Positions 40,903 through 50,500 of a DNA stretch of 64,000 nt are shown in pieces (the stretch's first letter is position 1; every line of letters begins with the position of its first letter). The position numbers and the translations under genes were made by a program. The notes under the pieces were generated by a model. That model had not been told where the DNA came from. It saw nothing but the letters and a program-made list of their open reading frames with translations, and made no database searches. The stretch covers positions 75,666 to 139,665 of the forward strand of contig JBNKVT010000030.1 in NCBI GenBank assembly GCA_050299335.1, read 5' to 3'. Source of the stretch: JBNKVT01 sp050299335. Its GTDB lineage: Bacteria; Pseudomonadota; Alphaproteobacteria; Rhodobacterales; Rhodobacteraceae.

Positions 40903-41352
40903 TCAGTTGAACAACTGCTCGGCCGTGAACCCGCCGATCGACCCGAAGAGCCGTTCCAGGATCCCGCGTCGCTGCGAATCGTTCTCTGTCACCCGCGTGT
41001 TGAGATTGATGATCCGCCCGTCCTCCAGCCCGTAGCTGTTGACCGCCGTTACCACTCCGTCGGCGTCGAAGTCGATCGCCACCACCGTGCGGTCGATCAC
41101 CTTCGGCGGATGATAGGTCAGATGCTCCACCTGTGTCTGAACGTAGTACCAGGTATCGTCGCCCAATAGCCCGTAGGTCACCGGCCGCCCGATCCGTTCC
41201 TCCAGCGAAAACACTGTGTCGACCCCAGGCAGGATATCGGCCCGCTCGACCTCGTTCGGCGCATAGCCATGGGTCGTCACCCGGGCCGTACAGGCGGCAA
41301 GGGCAAGGACAGCGGGCAAAAGGATCAGATACTTCAAAGTCAGTTTCACCAC
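40903..41352 (-). CDS. bamE: Outer membrane protein assembly factor BamE-like lipoprotein
   Basis: A 149-residue SmpA/OmlA-domain lipoprotein: signal and lipobox LPAVLALAACT (Cys21), then VERADILPGVDTVFSLEERIGRPVTYGLLGDDTWYYVQTQVEHL, the BamE fold with the D-x-W-Y-Y-V strand. It would sit on the inner face of the outer membrane and assist BamA in inserting beta-barrels. Divergent from yceD. Confidence 0.9.
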   Translation of the reverse strand: MVKLTLKYLILLPAVLALAACTARVTTHGYAPNEVERADILPGVDTVFSLEERIGRPVTYGLLGDDTWYYVQTQVEHLTYHPPKVIDRTVVAIDFDADGVVTAVNSYGLEDGRIINLNTRVTENDSQRRGILERLFGSIGGFTAEQLFN

Positions 41353-41463
41353 GCCGTCTACTCTGTCGCAATTCCCTTGCTCACCTAAACCGGGTGTGGT
41401 CTGTTTTCAAGCGAAACCCAAAGCCATGCCGGCGCCCATTTGCGGGGCGCCTACCGGAATCCG

Positions 41464-42003
41464 ATGACCGACGAGACCCCATCCGCACCGCCCGAGGCCT
41501 TTACCCGCCCCGTCGAACTGGCGCGTCTGCCCAAGAACGCCCCCTACCCGTTCGAGATCGAGGCCAATGGGGCCGAGTGCGCCGCCCTCGCCCGGCTGTT
41601 CGGCGCCCGGGCGGTGCGCAAGCTGCGCTTTACCGGGCGGCTCCTACCTCTGGATGGCGAGGGCTGGCGGCTCGAGGCCGATCTCGGGGCCACCGTGATT
41701 CAGTCCTGCGTGATCACCCTCGACCCGGTCACCACCCGCATCGACACTGCCGTCCGCCGCCGGTTCGTGCCGGGGACCCAGCATGACGAGGAGGACGACG
41801 AGATGGAACCGCTGGCCCCGGTTCTCGACCTGGCCGGGGTCGCCATCGAGGCGGTGTCGCTGGACCTGCCCGATTACCCCAGGGCCGAGGATGCGGCCCT
41901 GGACCAGAAGGATTTCGCGGGTCCCGGGGTCGAACCGATGACCGACGAGGACGTCAAGCCCTTCGCCGGTCTGAAGGCGCTGCGCGACAAGCTGGCGGAA
42001 TAA
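41464..42003 (+). CDS. yceD: YceD/DUF177 family protein
   Basis: A 179-residue cytosolic protein: RPVELARLPKNAPYPFEIEANGAECAALARLF, FTGRLLP...GWRLEADLGATVIQSCVITLDPVTTRID (the DUF177 C-x-x-x-L-x-P core), then an acidic loop DEEDDEME and SLDLPDYPR. DUF177 is linked to 23S rRNA accumulation in plants and E. coli. It precedes rpmF as in most proteobacteria, but a large hairpin lies between them. ATG 41464. Confidence 0.9.
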   Translation: MTDETPSAPPEAFTRPVELARLPKNAPYPFEIEANGAECAALARLFGARAVRKLRFTGRLLPLDGEGWRLEADLGATVIQSCVITLDPVTTRIDTAVRRRFVPGTQHDEEDDEMEPLAPVLDLAGVAIEAVSLDLPDYPRAEDAALDQKDFAGPGVEPMTDEDVKPFAGLKALRDKLAE

Positions 42004-42004
42004 C

Positions 42005-42102
42005 GCGTTCGACCTTTGACCTGCATCACCAATCGCTGCCTGAAATCTGACGATTTCAACGAAATTAACGATACGTGATGCTTCAGGTTAAAGGTCGAAC
42101 GC
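42005..42102. repeat. Long intergenic inverted repeat between yceD and rpmF
   Basis: GCGTTCGACCTTT...CATCAC (42005-42029) pairs with GTGATG...AAAGGTCGAACGC (42075-42102): 13 outer and 6 inner base pairs perfect, with a short mismatch (GACCTG / CTTCAGGTT) between. It begins immediately after the yceD stop. It could be an imperfect terminator or a small inverted-repeat element. The rest of the 305-base gap is the rpmF leader, where I see no further feature. Confidence 0.75.
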
Positions 42103-42308
42103 TCTATTCCGCCGCTTTACTCGCGAAACCGACCCTGCCGGCACAATCGCCGCGACCGGGCAAGAAAAGCCTTGCGGGGCAGAAGTTTTTCGCTATGTTC
42201 CGCGCTTCGATTTTCCCTTGCCGGTCCCACCGTTACGCGTGACAAAGCGTGCCGGGGCTGGTAGATGCGGGGTCCAGGGCGGAACCCGCGAACTTCTGAG
42301 GTTGAAAC

Positions 42309-42515
42309 ATGGCTGTCCCCAAGAGCAAGATCACCGGCTCGAAACGCGGAATGCGCAGGTCGCATGACGCGCTGAAACCCGGAAATCCCAACGAATGCAG
42401 CAATTGTGGCGAGCTGAAGCGGCCTCACCACGTCTGCGGCGCCTGCGGTCACTATGACGACCGCGAGATCGTCGCCCAGATCGACGAGATCGATCTCGAC
42501 GAGGACGCCGCCTGA
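42309..42515 (+). CDS. rpmF: 50S ribosomal protein L32
   Basis: A 68-residue L32: MAVPKSKITGSKRGMRRSHDAL, then a zinc ribbon with CSNCGELKRPHHVCGACG (four cysteines, C+ form), and an acidic tail. It lies upstream of plsX, the conserved rpmF-plsX-fabH arrangement that links ribosome and fatty acid synthesis. Confidence 0.97.
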   Translation: MAVPKSKITGSKRGMRRSHDALKPGNPNECSNCGELKRPHHVCGACGHYDDREIVAQIDEIDLDEDAA

Positions 42516-42546
42516 GCCTTCTCAAGCGAGGCCAGATGCCAAGCCC

Positions 42547-43656
42547 ATGACCTCCGAAACGCCCTCCGAGACGCCTGAGACGAATTCGGAAAGGCGCACC
42601 GTCATCTCCATCGACGCAATGGGCGGGGACGGTGGGATCGAGGCGGTTATCGGCGGCATGGAGAAATCGGCCGAGAAGAACGCCGATATCCGTTATATCG
42701 TCCATGGCGACAAGCCGGCCATCGAGGCCGCCCTTGCCAAGCGCCCTGCCCTGTCGAAGATCACCGTCATCCGCCCGGCGGAGAAGGTGATCTCGATGGA
42801 CGAGAAGCCGTCGCACGCGATGCGCCACGGCAAGGGCAGTTCGATGTGGAACGCGCTTGAGACCGTGCGCGAGGGCGAGGCGACGGTGGCTGTCTCCTGC
42901 GGCAATACCGGGGCGCTGATGGCGGTGTCGATGTTTCGGCTGCGCAAGCTTCCCGGCGTTGATCGTCCCGCGATTGCCGTCCTCTGGCCATCGCGTAATC
43001 CTTCGGGGCAGAATGTCATTCTCGATATGGGCGCGGATATCCGCGCCGATGCCAGGGACCTCTTGCAATACGCCGTGATGGGTGCCTCCTATGCCCGCAA
43101 CGGGTTCGGCATCGCCCAGCCGAGGGTCGGGCTGCTGAATGTCGGCACCGAGGAACACAAGGGCCGGGCCGAGCTGCATGAGGCCGCCGGGCTGGTCGAG
43201 GCCGCTGCCGAAAGCAATGATTTTTCCTATGTCGGTTTCGTCGAGGGATCGGATTTCGCCTCGGACAAGGTCGATGTGATCGTCACCGACGGGTTCACCG
43301 GCAATGTGGCGCTGAAGGCCTCCGAGGGCACCGCGCTGTTGATCCGCGAATATCTGCGCGGGGCGTTTTCCGAGACCTTCTTCACCCGCCTCAGCGCCAT
43401 CGTCGCCATGCCGGCGCTGAAACGGCTGCAAAAGCGGATGGACCCGCGGCGGCAGAATGGCGGGGTGTTCCTCGGCCTGAACGGCACCGTCATCAAATCC
43501 CACGGCAGTGCCGATGCCACCGGGGTTTCGGCAGCGATCAAGCTCGCGTTTATCCTCGCGCAGAAGGGCTTTTCGGAAAAACTTGCCGCGCGGGTTGCAT
43601 CCGGCCTGCCAAAGGCCAAAGATAACAACCAAGAACAGAGCGCAGAGGCGTCCTAG
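42547..43656 (+). CDS. plsX: Phosphate acyltransferase PlsX
   Basis: A 369-residue enzyme that converts acyl-ACP to acyl-phosphate for phospholipid synthesis. Seen: VISIDAMGGDGG (N-terminus), SMWNALETVREGEATVAVSCGNTGALMA, LDMGADI, GLLNVGTEEHKG, VIVTDGFTGNVALKASEG and GLNGTVIKSHGSAD. ATG 42547 gives MTSETPSETP, a variable N-tail. Peripheral membrane protein. Confidence 0.96.
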   Translation: MTSETPSETPETNSERRTVISIDAMGGDGGIEAVIGGMEKSAEKNADIRYIVHGDKPAIEAALAKRPALSKITVIRPAEKVISMDEKPSHAMRHGKGSSMWNALETVREGEATVAVSCGNTGALMAVSMFRLRKLPGVDRPAIAVLWPSRNPSGQNVILDMGADIRADARDLLQYAVMGASYARNGFGIAQPRVGLLNVGTEEHKGRAELHEAAGLVEAAAESNDFSYVGFVEGSDFASDKVDVIVTDGFTGNVALKASEGTALLIREYLRGAFSETFFTRLSAIVAMPALKRLQKRMDPRRQNGGVFLGLNGTVIKSHGSADATGVSAAIKLAFILAQKGFSEKLAARVASGLPKAKDNNQEQSAEAS

Positions 43657-43682
43657 GCAGTCGTTGGAAAGTCACGAATAAC

Positions 43683-44660
43683 ATGAGCGTAACCAGAGCC
43701 GTGGTCCGGGGGTGCGGGCATTACCTGCCCGCCCGTGTCGTCGAAAATTCCGAATTCGAGACCATGGTCGAGACGTCGGACGAGTGGATCCGCACCCGCT
43801 CGGGCATCGAGCGTCGGCATTTTGCCGCCGAGGACGAGACCACCTCCGATCTCGCCATCGAGGCCGCGCTGATGGCGCTGGACAATGCCGGGATGGACGC
43901 AAGCCAGATCGACGCCATCGTGCTGGCCACCGCGACGCCGGACCAGACCTTTCCCTCCACCGCCACCAAGGTTCAGCACGCGTTGGGGATGACGCAAGGC
44001 TACGCCTTCGATATCCAGGCGGTCTGCGCGGGCTTCATCTTCGCCCTGGCCAATGCCAATGCGCTGATCGTCTCGGGCCAGGCGCGCAAGGTGCTGCTGA
44101 TCGGGGCCGAAACCTTTTCGCGCATCCTCGATTTTACCGACCGGACCACCTGTGTCCTCTTCGGCGACGGCGCCGGTGCCGTGGTGCTGGAGGCCGCCGA
44201 GGGTACCGGTTTTTCGTCGGATCGCGGCATCCTCTCGACCGATCTGCATTCGGACGGTGCCTATAACGACCTTCTCTATGTCGATGGCGGGGTCTCGACC
44301 ACCGGCAAGGCCGGGGTGGTCAGGATGCAGGGGCGCGAGGTGTTCAAGCACGCCGTGGCCAAGCTGGCGGTGTCGGGCGAGGTGGCGCTGAAAAAGGCCG
44401 GGCTCGGGCTGGCGGATGTGGACTGGGTGGTGCCGCATCAGGCGAACCTCAGGATCATCAAGGCGACGGCAGACAAGATCGGCATCCCGATGGAGAAGGT
44501 GGTGGTCACCGTTCAGGACCATGGCAACACCTCCGCGGCCTCGATCCCGCTGGCCATGTCCGTCGCGGCCTCCCGCGCGACCTTCAATCCGGGCGACTTG
44601 TTGCTGATGGAGGCCATTGGCGGCGGGCTGGCCTGGGGTGCGGCGACGCTGCGCTGGTGA
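43683..44660 (+). CDS. fabH: 3-oxoacyl-ACP synthase III
   Basis: A 325-residue condensing enzyme that starts fatty acid synthesis from acetyl-CoA and malonyl-ACP. Catalytic Cys115 (DIQAVCAGFIFAL), His in VPHQANLRI and Asn in DHGNTSAASIPLA are present; TRSGIERRHFA and the glycine-rich end FNPGDLLLMEAIGGGLAWGAA are typical. 26 bases after plsX. The expected next genes ihfA and merR are missing; gmd converges instead. Confidence 0.97.
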   Translation: MSVTRAVVRGCGHYLPARVVENSEFETMVETSDEWIRTRSGIERRHFAAEDETTSDLAIEAALMALDNAGMDASQIDAIVLATATPDQTFPSTATKVQHALGMTQGYAFDIQAVCAGFIFALANANALIVSGQARKVLLIGAETFSRILDFTDRTTCVLFGDGAGAVVLEAAEGTGFSSDRGILSTDLHSDGAYNDLLYVDGGVSTTGKAGVVRMQGREVFKHAVAKLAVSGEVALKKAGLGLADVDWVVPHQANLRIIKATADKIGIPMEKVVVTVQDHGNTSAASIPLAMSVAASRATFNPGDLLLMEAIGGGLAWGAATLRW

Positions 44661-44718
44661 CAGGAGGTCCCGCGCTGGGACTGGATGATCCCGGCAGAGA
44701 TTACTTGCCCGGGATGGA

Positions 44719-45744
44719 TCACACGGGCGGGATCAGGTCATAGTCGGCTTTCGCCATCATCGCCGCCAGCTCCTCCACTCCAACCTTGGGCACCCAACCA
44801 AGCCGATCGCGGGCCTTGGTGGCGTCGCCGGTCAGGTGATCGACCTCGGCGGGACGGAAGAAGGCGCGATCGATCTCGACGATCACCTTGCCGCTGCGCC
44901 GTTCGATCGCCCGCTCGTCTAGCCCGGTGCCCACCCAATCGATCGAAAGGTCGAGGGCGCGGCAGGCATGGATCACGAAATCCCGAATGCTGGTCGTCAC
45001 CCCGGTCGCCAGCACGTAATCGGTTGCCTCCTCCTGCTGGAGCATCCGCCACATGCCCTCGACATAGTCTCCGGCAAATCCCCAGTCGCGCCGCGCATCG
45101 AGATTGCCGAGCGCCACCGGAACTTCTCGGCCCCGGGCGAAGGCCGCCAGCGCCAGGGTGATCTTGCGGGTGACAAAGGCCGCGCCCCTGAGCGGGCTCT
45201 CGTGGTTGAAGAGTATGCCCGAGGTCGCATGCATCCCGAAGCTTTCGCGGTAGTTCACGGTGATGAAATGCCCATAGACCTTGCCCACGCCATAGGGTGA
45301 CCGGGGGTGGAAGGGCGTGGCCTCGGTTTGCGGCACCTCGCGGACCTGGCCGAACATCTCGGAGGTCGACGCCTGGTAGAACCGCGTTTGCGGAGAATAG
45401 CTCCGGATCGCGTCCAGAAGCCGGGCCACGCCGAGCCCGTTAACATCCGAGGTATAGATCGGCAGGTCCCAGGACGAGCCGACATAGCTTTGGGCGGCGA
45501 GATTGTAGACCTCGTCATAGTCCGTCTCGCGGATGATCCGGTTGATATTGTTGGTCTCACCGAGATCGCAAAAGACCCGCGCCACGTCCCGCTCGATCCC
45601 GAGGGCGGCCAGCCGCGCCGTCTCGGGCTGCGAACTGCGCCGGAAGGCCGCCGTGACCTCGTAGTCCTTTTCCAGCAGCAGTTTCGCCAGATAGGCCCCG
45701 TCCTGGCCGCTGGCCCCGGTGATGAGTGCTTTCTTCGCCGTCAT
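44719..45744 (-). CDS. gmd: GDP-mannose 4,6-dehydratase
   Basis: A 341-residue SDR-fold enzyme that makes GDP-4-keto-6-deoxymannose. Seen: LITGASGQDGAYLAKLLLEKDYEV (NADP loop), YNLAAQSYVGSSW, YQASTSEMFG and YGVGKVYGHFITVNYRESFGMHATSGILFNHESP (Y-x3-K), RRDWGFAGDYVEGMW. It supplies precursors of fucose, rhamnose or perosamine in surface glycans; no reductase partner is nearby. It converges with fabH and lies just downstream of the glycosyltransferase at 45863. Confidence 0.93.
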   Translation of the reverse strand: MTAKKALITGASGQDGAYLAKLLLEKDYEVTAAFRRSSQPETARLAALGIERDVARVFCDLGETNNINRIIRETDYDEVYNLAAQSYVGSSWDLPIYTSDVNGLGVARLLDAIRSYSPQTRFYQASTSEMFGQVREVPQTEATPFHPRSPYGVGKVYGHFITVNYRESFGMHATSGILFNHESPLRGAAFVTRKITLALAAFARGREVPVALGNLDARRDWGFAGDYVEGMWRMLQQEEATDYVLATGVTTSIRDFVIHACRALDLSIDWVGTGLDERAIERRSGKVIVEIDRAFFRPAEVDHLTGDATKARDRLGWVPKVGVEELAAMMAKADYDLIPPV

Positions 45745-45862
45745 GTTCCGCCCGTTCTTTGGTTTTCTCTTTCGATTCGGTTTTCCGGCCCGGACCTTCT
45801 TCTCGCGATGCCTGAAATTCGCCTTTGTGCCCGTCTCGACGACCTGTCCTTGGGACGGATAC

Positions 45863-47071
45863 TCAGATAATGCCATCCGCCTCAAGCAGACGCCGCATCC
45901 GCCTGCCGACCGCCTCGGCCGAATGATTGGCGGTCAGAAGCGCGTGTCCGGCCCTGGCCTTTTCCAGGATCTGGTCGGGGTTGTCATAGAGGCTTTTCAG
46001 GTGCTCAGCGGCGTGTTCGATAGAAGGATCCGCCCACAGTCCCCTCCGGTCGCCGATATATTCGTTCCTGGCCACCGGGATCATATCGAAACTCACCGGA
46101 AAACCGGTCTCGTTGTTCAGGAAATCGGTGGTACCGGAATAGTCGGTCGAGATCACCGCCTTGCCGGACGCCAGCGCCTCGGCCGGACCGAAGCCAAAGC
46201 CTTCGGCGCGGTGCAGCGACAGGTAGACGTCGCAATCGTCGATCAGCTCCTGCATCTCGCCGCGTGTCAGCACACGGTTGACCAGTTCGATCCTCGCATC
46301 CTCGGAAATCGCCTCCTGCAGAAGCTGCCATTCCTCCTCGCGCGGTTTGCCGTGCATCTTGACGACCAGCGAGACATCCTCGGATTTCTTCGGAAAGGCC
46401 GCCTGGAACGCCTTGATCCCGCCGACAGGGTTCTTGCGGACGAAAAAGGAGGAGAAATCGAAGAAAGTGATGCATTTCAGCCTGTTGCCAGGCAAGGGCT
46501 TGGCTCTGCACTCCTCGGGCAACTCCACGGGCTGCGGGACATAGTGCACCGGGCGTGGCTGGGCGTTGGCGATGAGATCGAATATGAAGCGGCTCGGCGC
46601 CCAATGGGTATCAAAGTGCCGCAGATGGCGCGCATCGTCGGGGTGGATGTTGCTGAGTTCCCAAAAAGGGTAGAGAATATTGTGCGATTTTCGGCAGGTA
46701 GCCAGTGCGTGGATATCGATCCGGTACATGTCCTTGACGAGCAGCTCGGCGCGCATCGGCAGGCATTGGTCGAATTCCTCGTAGAGTTCGTCCTGGCTCT
46801 GGCGGCCCGGCAAGAGAAGATTACGCGTCGATACCTGGATGGCGGCGGTTCTGGCCGCCTGGATCAGCAGCCGCGCAGAGCGTCCCAAACCGGATTGCGA
46901 CCGCAAATAACCCGCCAGTTTGAGCCCCTCATGGAGATCATCCTTTCGCGACAGCCAGCATGGCTTCAGCGCGCTGTTGGGGCAACGGGCGCGGCCGCAG
47001 GGCCGCAACCTGGAATAGTTCTTCTGGAGATTGCGCTGACGGCGCCTGAACTCCCTGGTCAGTGCATTCAT
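45863..47071 (-). CDS. Glycosyltransferase family 4-like protein (mannosyltransferase-type)
   Basis: About 402 residues. N-terminal part: KLAGYLRSQSGLGRSARLLIQAAR; middle: ILYPFWELSNIHPDDARHL, HWAPSRFIFD, VHYVPQPVELP; C-terminal nucleotide-sugar half: ITFFDFSSFFVRKNPVGGIKAFQAAFP, DVYLSLHRAEGFGFGPAEALASGKAVISTDYSGTTDFL (E-x7-E). The ELSNIHP and SLHRAEGFGL-type motifs match polysaccharide glycosyltransferases. ATG 47071 (MNALTREF) is a guess; longer starts exist. Likely works with gmd on a surface glycan. Confidence 0.82.
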   Translation of the reverse strand: MNALTREFRRRQRNLQKNYSRLRPCGRARCPNSALKPCWLSRKDDLHEGLKLAGYLRSQSGLGRSARLLIQAARTAAIQVSTRNLLLPGRQSQDELYEEFDQCLPMRAELLVKDMYRIDIHALATCRKSHNILYPFWELSNIHPDDARHLRHFDTHWAPSRFIFDLIANAQPRPVHYVPQPVELPEECRAKPLPGNRLKCITFFDFSSFFVRKNPVGGIKAFQAAFPKKSEDVSLVVKMHGKPREEEWQLLQEAISEDARIELVNRVLTRGEMQELIDDCDVYLSLHRAEGFGFGPAEALASGKAVISTDYSGTTDFLNNETGFPVSFDMIPVARNEYIGDRRGLWADPSIEHAAEHLKSLYDNPDQILEKARAGHALLTANHSAEAVGRRMRRLLEADGII

Positions 47072-47597
47072 GCTCAGCCATACCCTCAGCCCAATTCGAT
47101 GCGGCAGAATATGCGATGCCTTACCGCAAGAAGCAAACGGCAAAGCCTGAGGAGATCCACGCATTTCTTGCCGCTGGCGAAACCGCGCCGATAATGCAAG
47201 GGGCGTGCGCCCGAGGGAAACAGGCGAATTGGCGATCCAGAGTCTTGCCCTGAAAGCCGTCCCTTTCGCCCGGCGCCTGGTGCGGGACGCACATATGCCG
47301 CGGCCCGGTCCGGTCTCCGCATCGGGTGTCCGCACGGTGCTGATGGACTTGGGAGCGCACGGCGATGGTGTAGAATTGTCCAAACGGGCTGACTGAGGCA
47401 GAAAGAATGTTCATTCCTGAAAAGATCGGTCCAAATTTGCGCCTCAATTCATAAGCAAGGCCTCGTATTAAATCGGGCAGGACCCCACCAATCCTCATAG
47501 GTATGTGACATTTCCGACTTTCTTCGATCCTTGGACTTTTGGCACCGAGGCGAATTATGTTAAAATACCCGGGAAAAAGCGCGCTTAGGGGGTTCAC
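47072..47597. other. Divergent intergenic region, promoter of the beta-helix gene
   Basis: 526 bases between the divergent glycosyltransferase and beta-helix genes. The last about 60 bases before the beta-helix ATG are AT-rich with ATTATGTTAAAATAC, a possible -10 region, but no convincing -35. Open frames here are overlaps of the neighbours. No repeat or RNA feature recognised. Confidence 0.4.
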
Positions 47598-50500
47598 ATG
47601 CGGTCTCGCATATTGACAGGGTTTCTTTCCGGGGTCCTCTGGCTGATGGCGGCCGCAGCACCGGTCACGGCGCTGGTGGTGGTCGATCCGGGCGCGCAGG
47701 ACGACACCAACGGCATTGCCGGGATCGATCGCGGCGACCCGGCGAATGGCGTTCCGCCTGACCGGTCCCTGACCACCAAGCGTTTCCGGACCCTTCAAGG
47801 CGCGCTTTATGCGCTGCGCAACAACCTGATCTCGGACACGGTGATCGAACTGCGTTCTGTCGGTCCGTTCAATGCGCGCGAACCGGGTGTTCCAACCGGT
47901 GTTCCGCGCGATCTCGATGTCGCGGTGGGGATCACCATCCGCGGCGCGGGCACGGTACCGACCATAATTGACGGTGGCAATATCGGCATCCGGGTCAGCA
48001 GCTCCGCCTCGGTGACCCTGGAGAATCTGGTGATCCGGAACACGGCCAGCCACGGGCTCTATGCGCAGGGCGCGGGGACCAGCGGGCCGAACCTGACGCT
48101 GCGGCGCGTCCAGGTCTCCAGAGCCGGTGGCAGCGGCATTTTCGTCACCCGAACGACGCTGAACCTCGAACAGGTGCAGGTCATCACGGCGGCACGGCAC
48201 GGGATCGTGGTGACCAACGGTTCGACCCTGACCGGCAGGAACGTCCGGGTGACCGGGGCCGGAGCGGACGGGGTCTGCGTCGTCTCCTCCAGCACCTCGC
48301 ATCTGGTCGATCTCGAAATCCGAAACGGTGCCGGGCGGGGCTTTGTCGCCGACAATTCCCCTTCGAACCTGATCGAAGGCGGAAAGATCACCAACAATAC
48401 CGGTGGCGACGGCGTCTATGCCAGCAACGGTTCGCTCCTGCTGATCCGAGGGCTCGGCACCACGCGCAGCGAGGTGTCGGACAATACCGGCAATGGCGTG
48501 GCATATACCCGCAATTCCCATGGCAGCGTCATCGACACCGATATCGACCGGAACGGCGCGCGCGGCATCTCGGTGCGCCAGACCACCAACAGGATGCTGT
48601 TCTCCGATCTCAACATCCGCAATAACGGCACGCTCGGGATCTTTGTCTCGGATACGGCCCGACTGATCCTGCGGCGGCTTCTGGTGCATCGGAACGGCGA
48701 TTTCGGCGTCTATCTGAACCTTGTCACCGATGCGCTGGTCGAGAACAACCGCATCACCGAGAACGGGGCGGCGGGGCTGTTCGCGCTGGGACCGGCCACA
48801 GCGATCATCCGCAACAATCCCGAAATCCGGGGGAATGCCGGGCGCGGGATCAGCCTGTCTGACGAGATGCAGGGCGAGATCACCGGCAACATCATCCGCG
48901 GCAATGAGGAGGGCGGCGTGTCGCTCCGGCGCAGTCCGGCTGAGATTCCCGTCAGCGGCAACACGATCGCCGACAATTCCCGGCAACCCCTGCGCGCCAG
49001 TCTAGGGGCCGGGATCATCATCTATGAAGGCTCGCGGGCGCGGATTGTCGGCAATTCGATCTCGGCGAACCATTCCGTCTCGTCGGGCGGCGGCATCGCG
49101 GTGGTGGATTCGACCGCCCTTGTGGGCGGGCTGAACAGCGGCGACAAGAATAAGCTCGTCGGCAATCATGCCGAGGACGGGGTCGGCGGCGGGCTGGTCT
49201 GTTCGGGGAATTCGGATCTGCAGTTCATCGGCAACGATATCGTCAGGAACGAGGCCATTCACGGTGCGCAAACCGGCGCGGCCAATGGCGGCGGCATGGC
49301 AGTGCTGACTGGATGCAAGGCGATCATCCGGGGCAATCTCTTCAGCCTGAACACGGCGCAGGATCATGGCGGCGGGCTGTTCGTGAAAGACGCGCCGACC
49401 ACGGTGATCGGCGGGCGGCAGCGTAACGATGTCAATAACTTCAACGGCAACAGCGCCACCAACGGCAATGGCGGCGGCTTGCTGGTCGAGGGCGGCAATA
49501 ACGAGATACGCGGCAACAATTTCGAACGGAACACCGCCGCCTCCCCCCTGCCCGATCGCGGCTATGGCGGCGGCGTGGCGTTTTTCAGCGGCTTTTCGGG
49601 CCAACTGCTCGGCAACCGCATGGAGCGCAACACCGCCGAGGCCGGCGGTGGCGTCTATGCGCGCGATTCCAAGCCCAGGATCGGCGACGGCACCCTGTTC
49701 GGCGAGAATATCATCCTTCGCAACACCGCCACCAACCGGCTGGTGATCGGATTGCCGCCCGCCATTGGTGAAGGCGGCGGCATCGCGCTGCACAATGCCG
49801 AGGGCGCGATCATCGATCAGAACACGATCGGCTTCAACATCGGCAGCGGCATCCATGTCTCGGGCGGCAAGCTGAACACGATTAGGAACAATTTCATCGG
49901 ACGGGACCGCAACGGCAATGCCCAGGCCAACCAGGGACCGGGCATCGCGATCACCGCCTCGCCCGACAATACCGTCGGGCCCCGCAATACCATCGCCAAT
50001 AATCGCCGGGACGGGATCGCCATTGTCGGCGGCACCGCGATCCGCAACGAAATGACCCAAAATATCATCACCGCGAATACCGGCTGGGGCATCAGGCTGA
50101 GCGGCGGCGCCAATGGAAGGCCAGAGCCGCCGGTGATCACAGAGGCCACCGCGACCGAGATCCGCGGCACGATCTTCCAATCACCTCTGAGCCGGGTGGA
50201 GGTGTTCCAGGACACTGACAACGAGGCGGCAGAGTATCTCGGCGACGCCACCGTGAACGCCGACGGCACGTTCGGCTTTGCCGGAACCCTTGCCAATGAC
50301 GGGTTGAACGTGACGCTGACGGTCACCGATCCGGCAGACAATACCTCGGAAATCGGCAATGCGCTGCTGCAGCTTGTCCGCGATGGCTCGCCGCCGCCCC
50401 AGGACCGGACCATCGACATGACCGATCCGGCCCTGACCCATGTCGATTTCGGCCGCTGGGGAGCGGATGCGGGGGCTGGGCTCGATGGCTATGTCGGCGG

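Noticed and set aside
47121..48986. Minus-strand open frame (621 codons) over the start of the beta-helix gene
   Set aside because: The plus-strand protein has a signal peptide and repeat structure. This one is Arg/Asp-rich with no motif.
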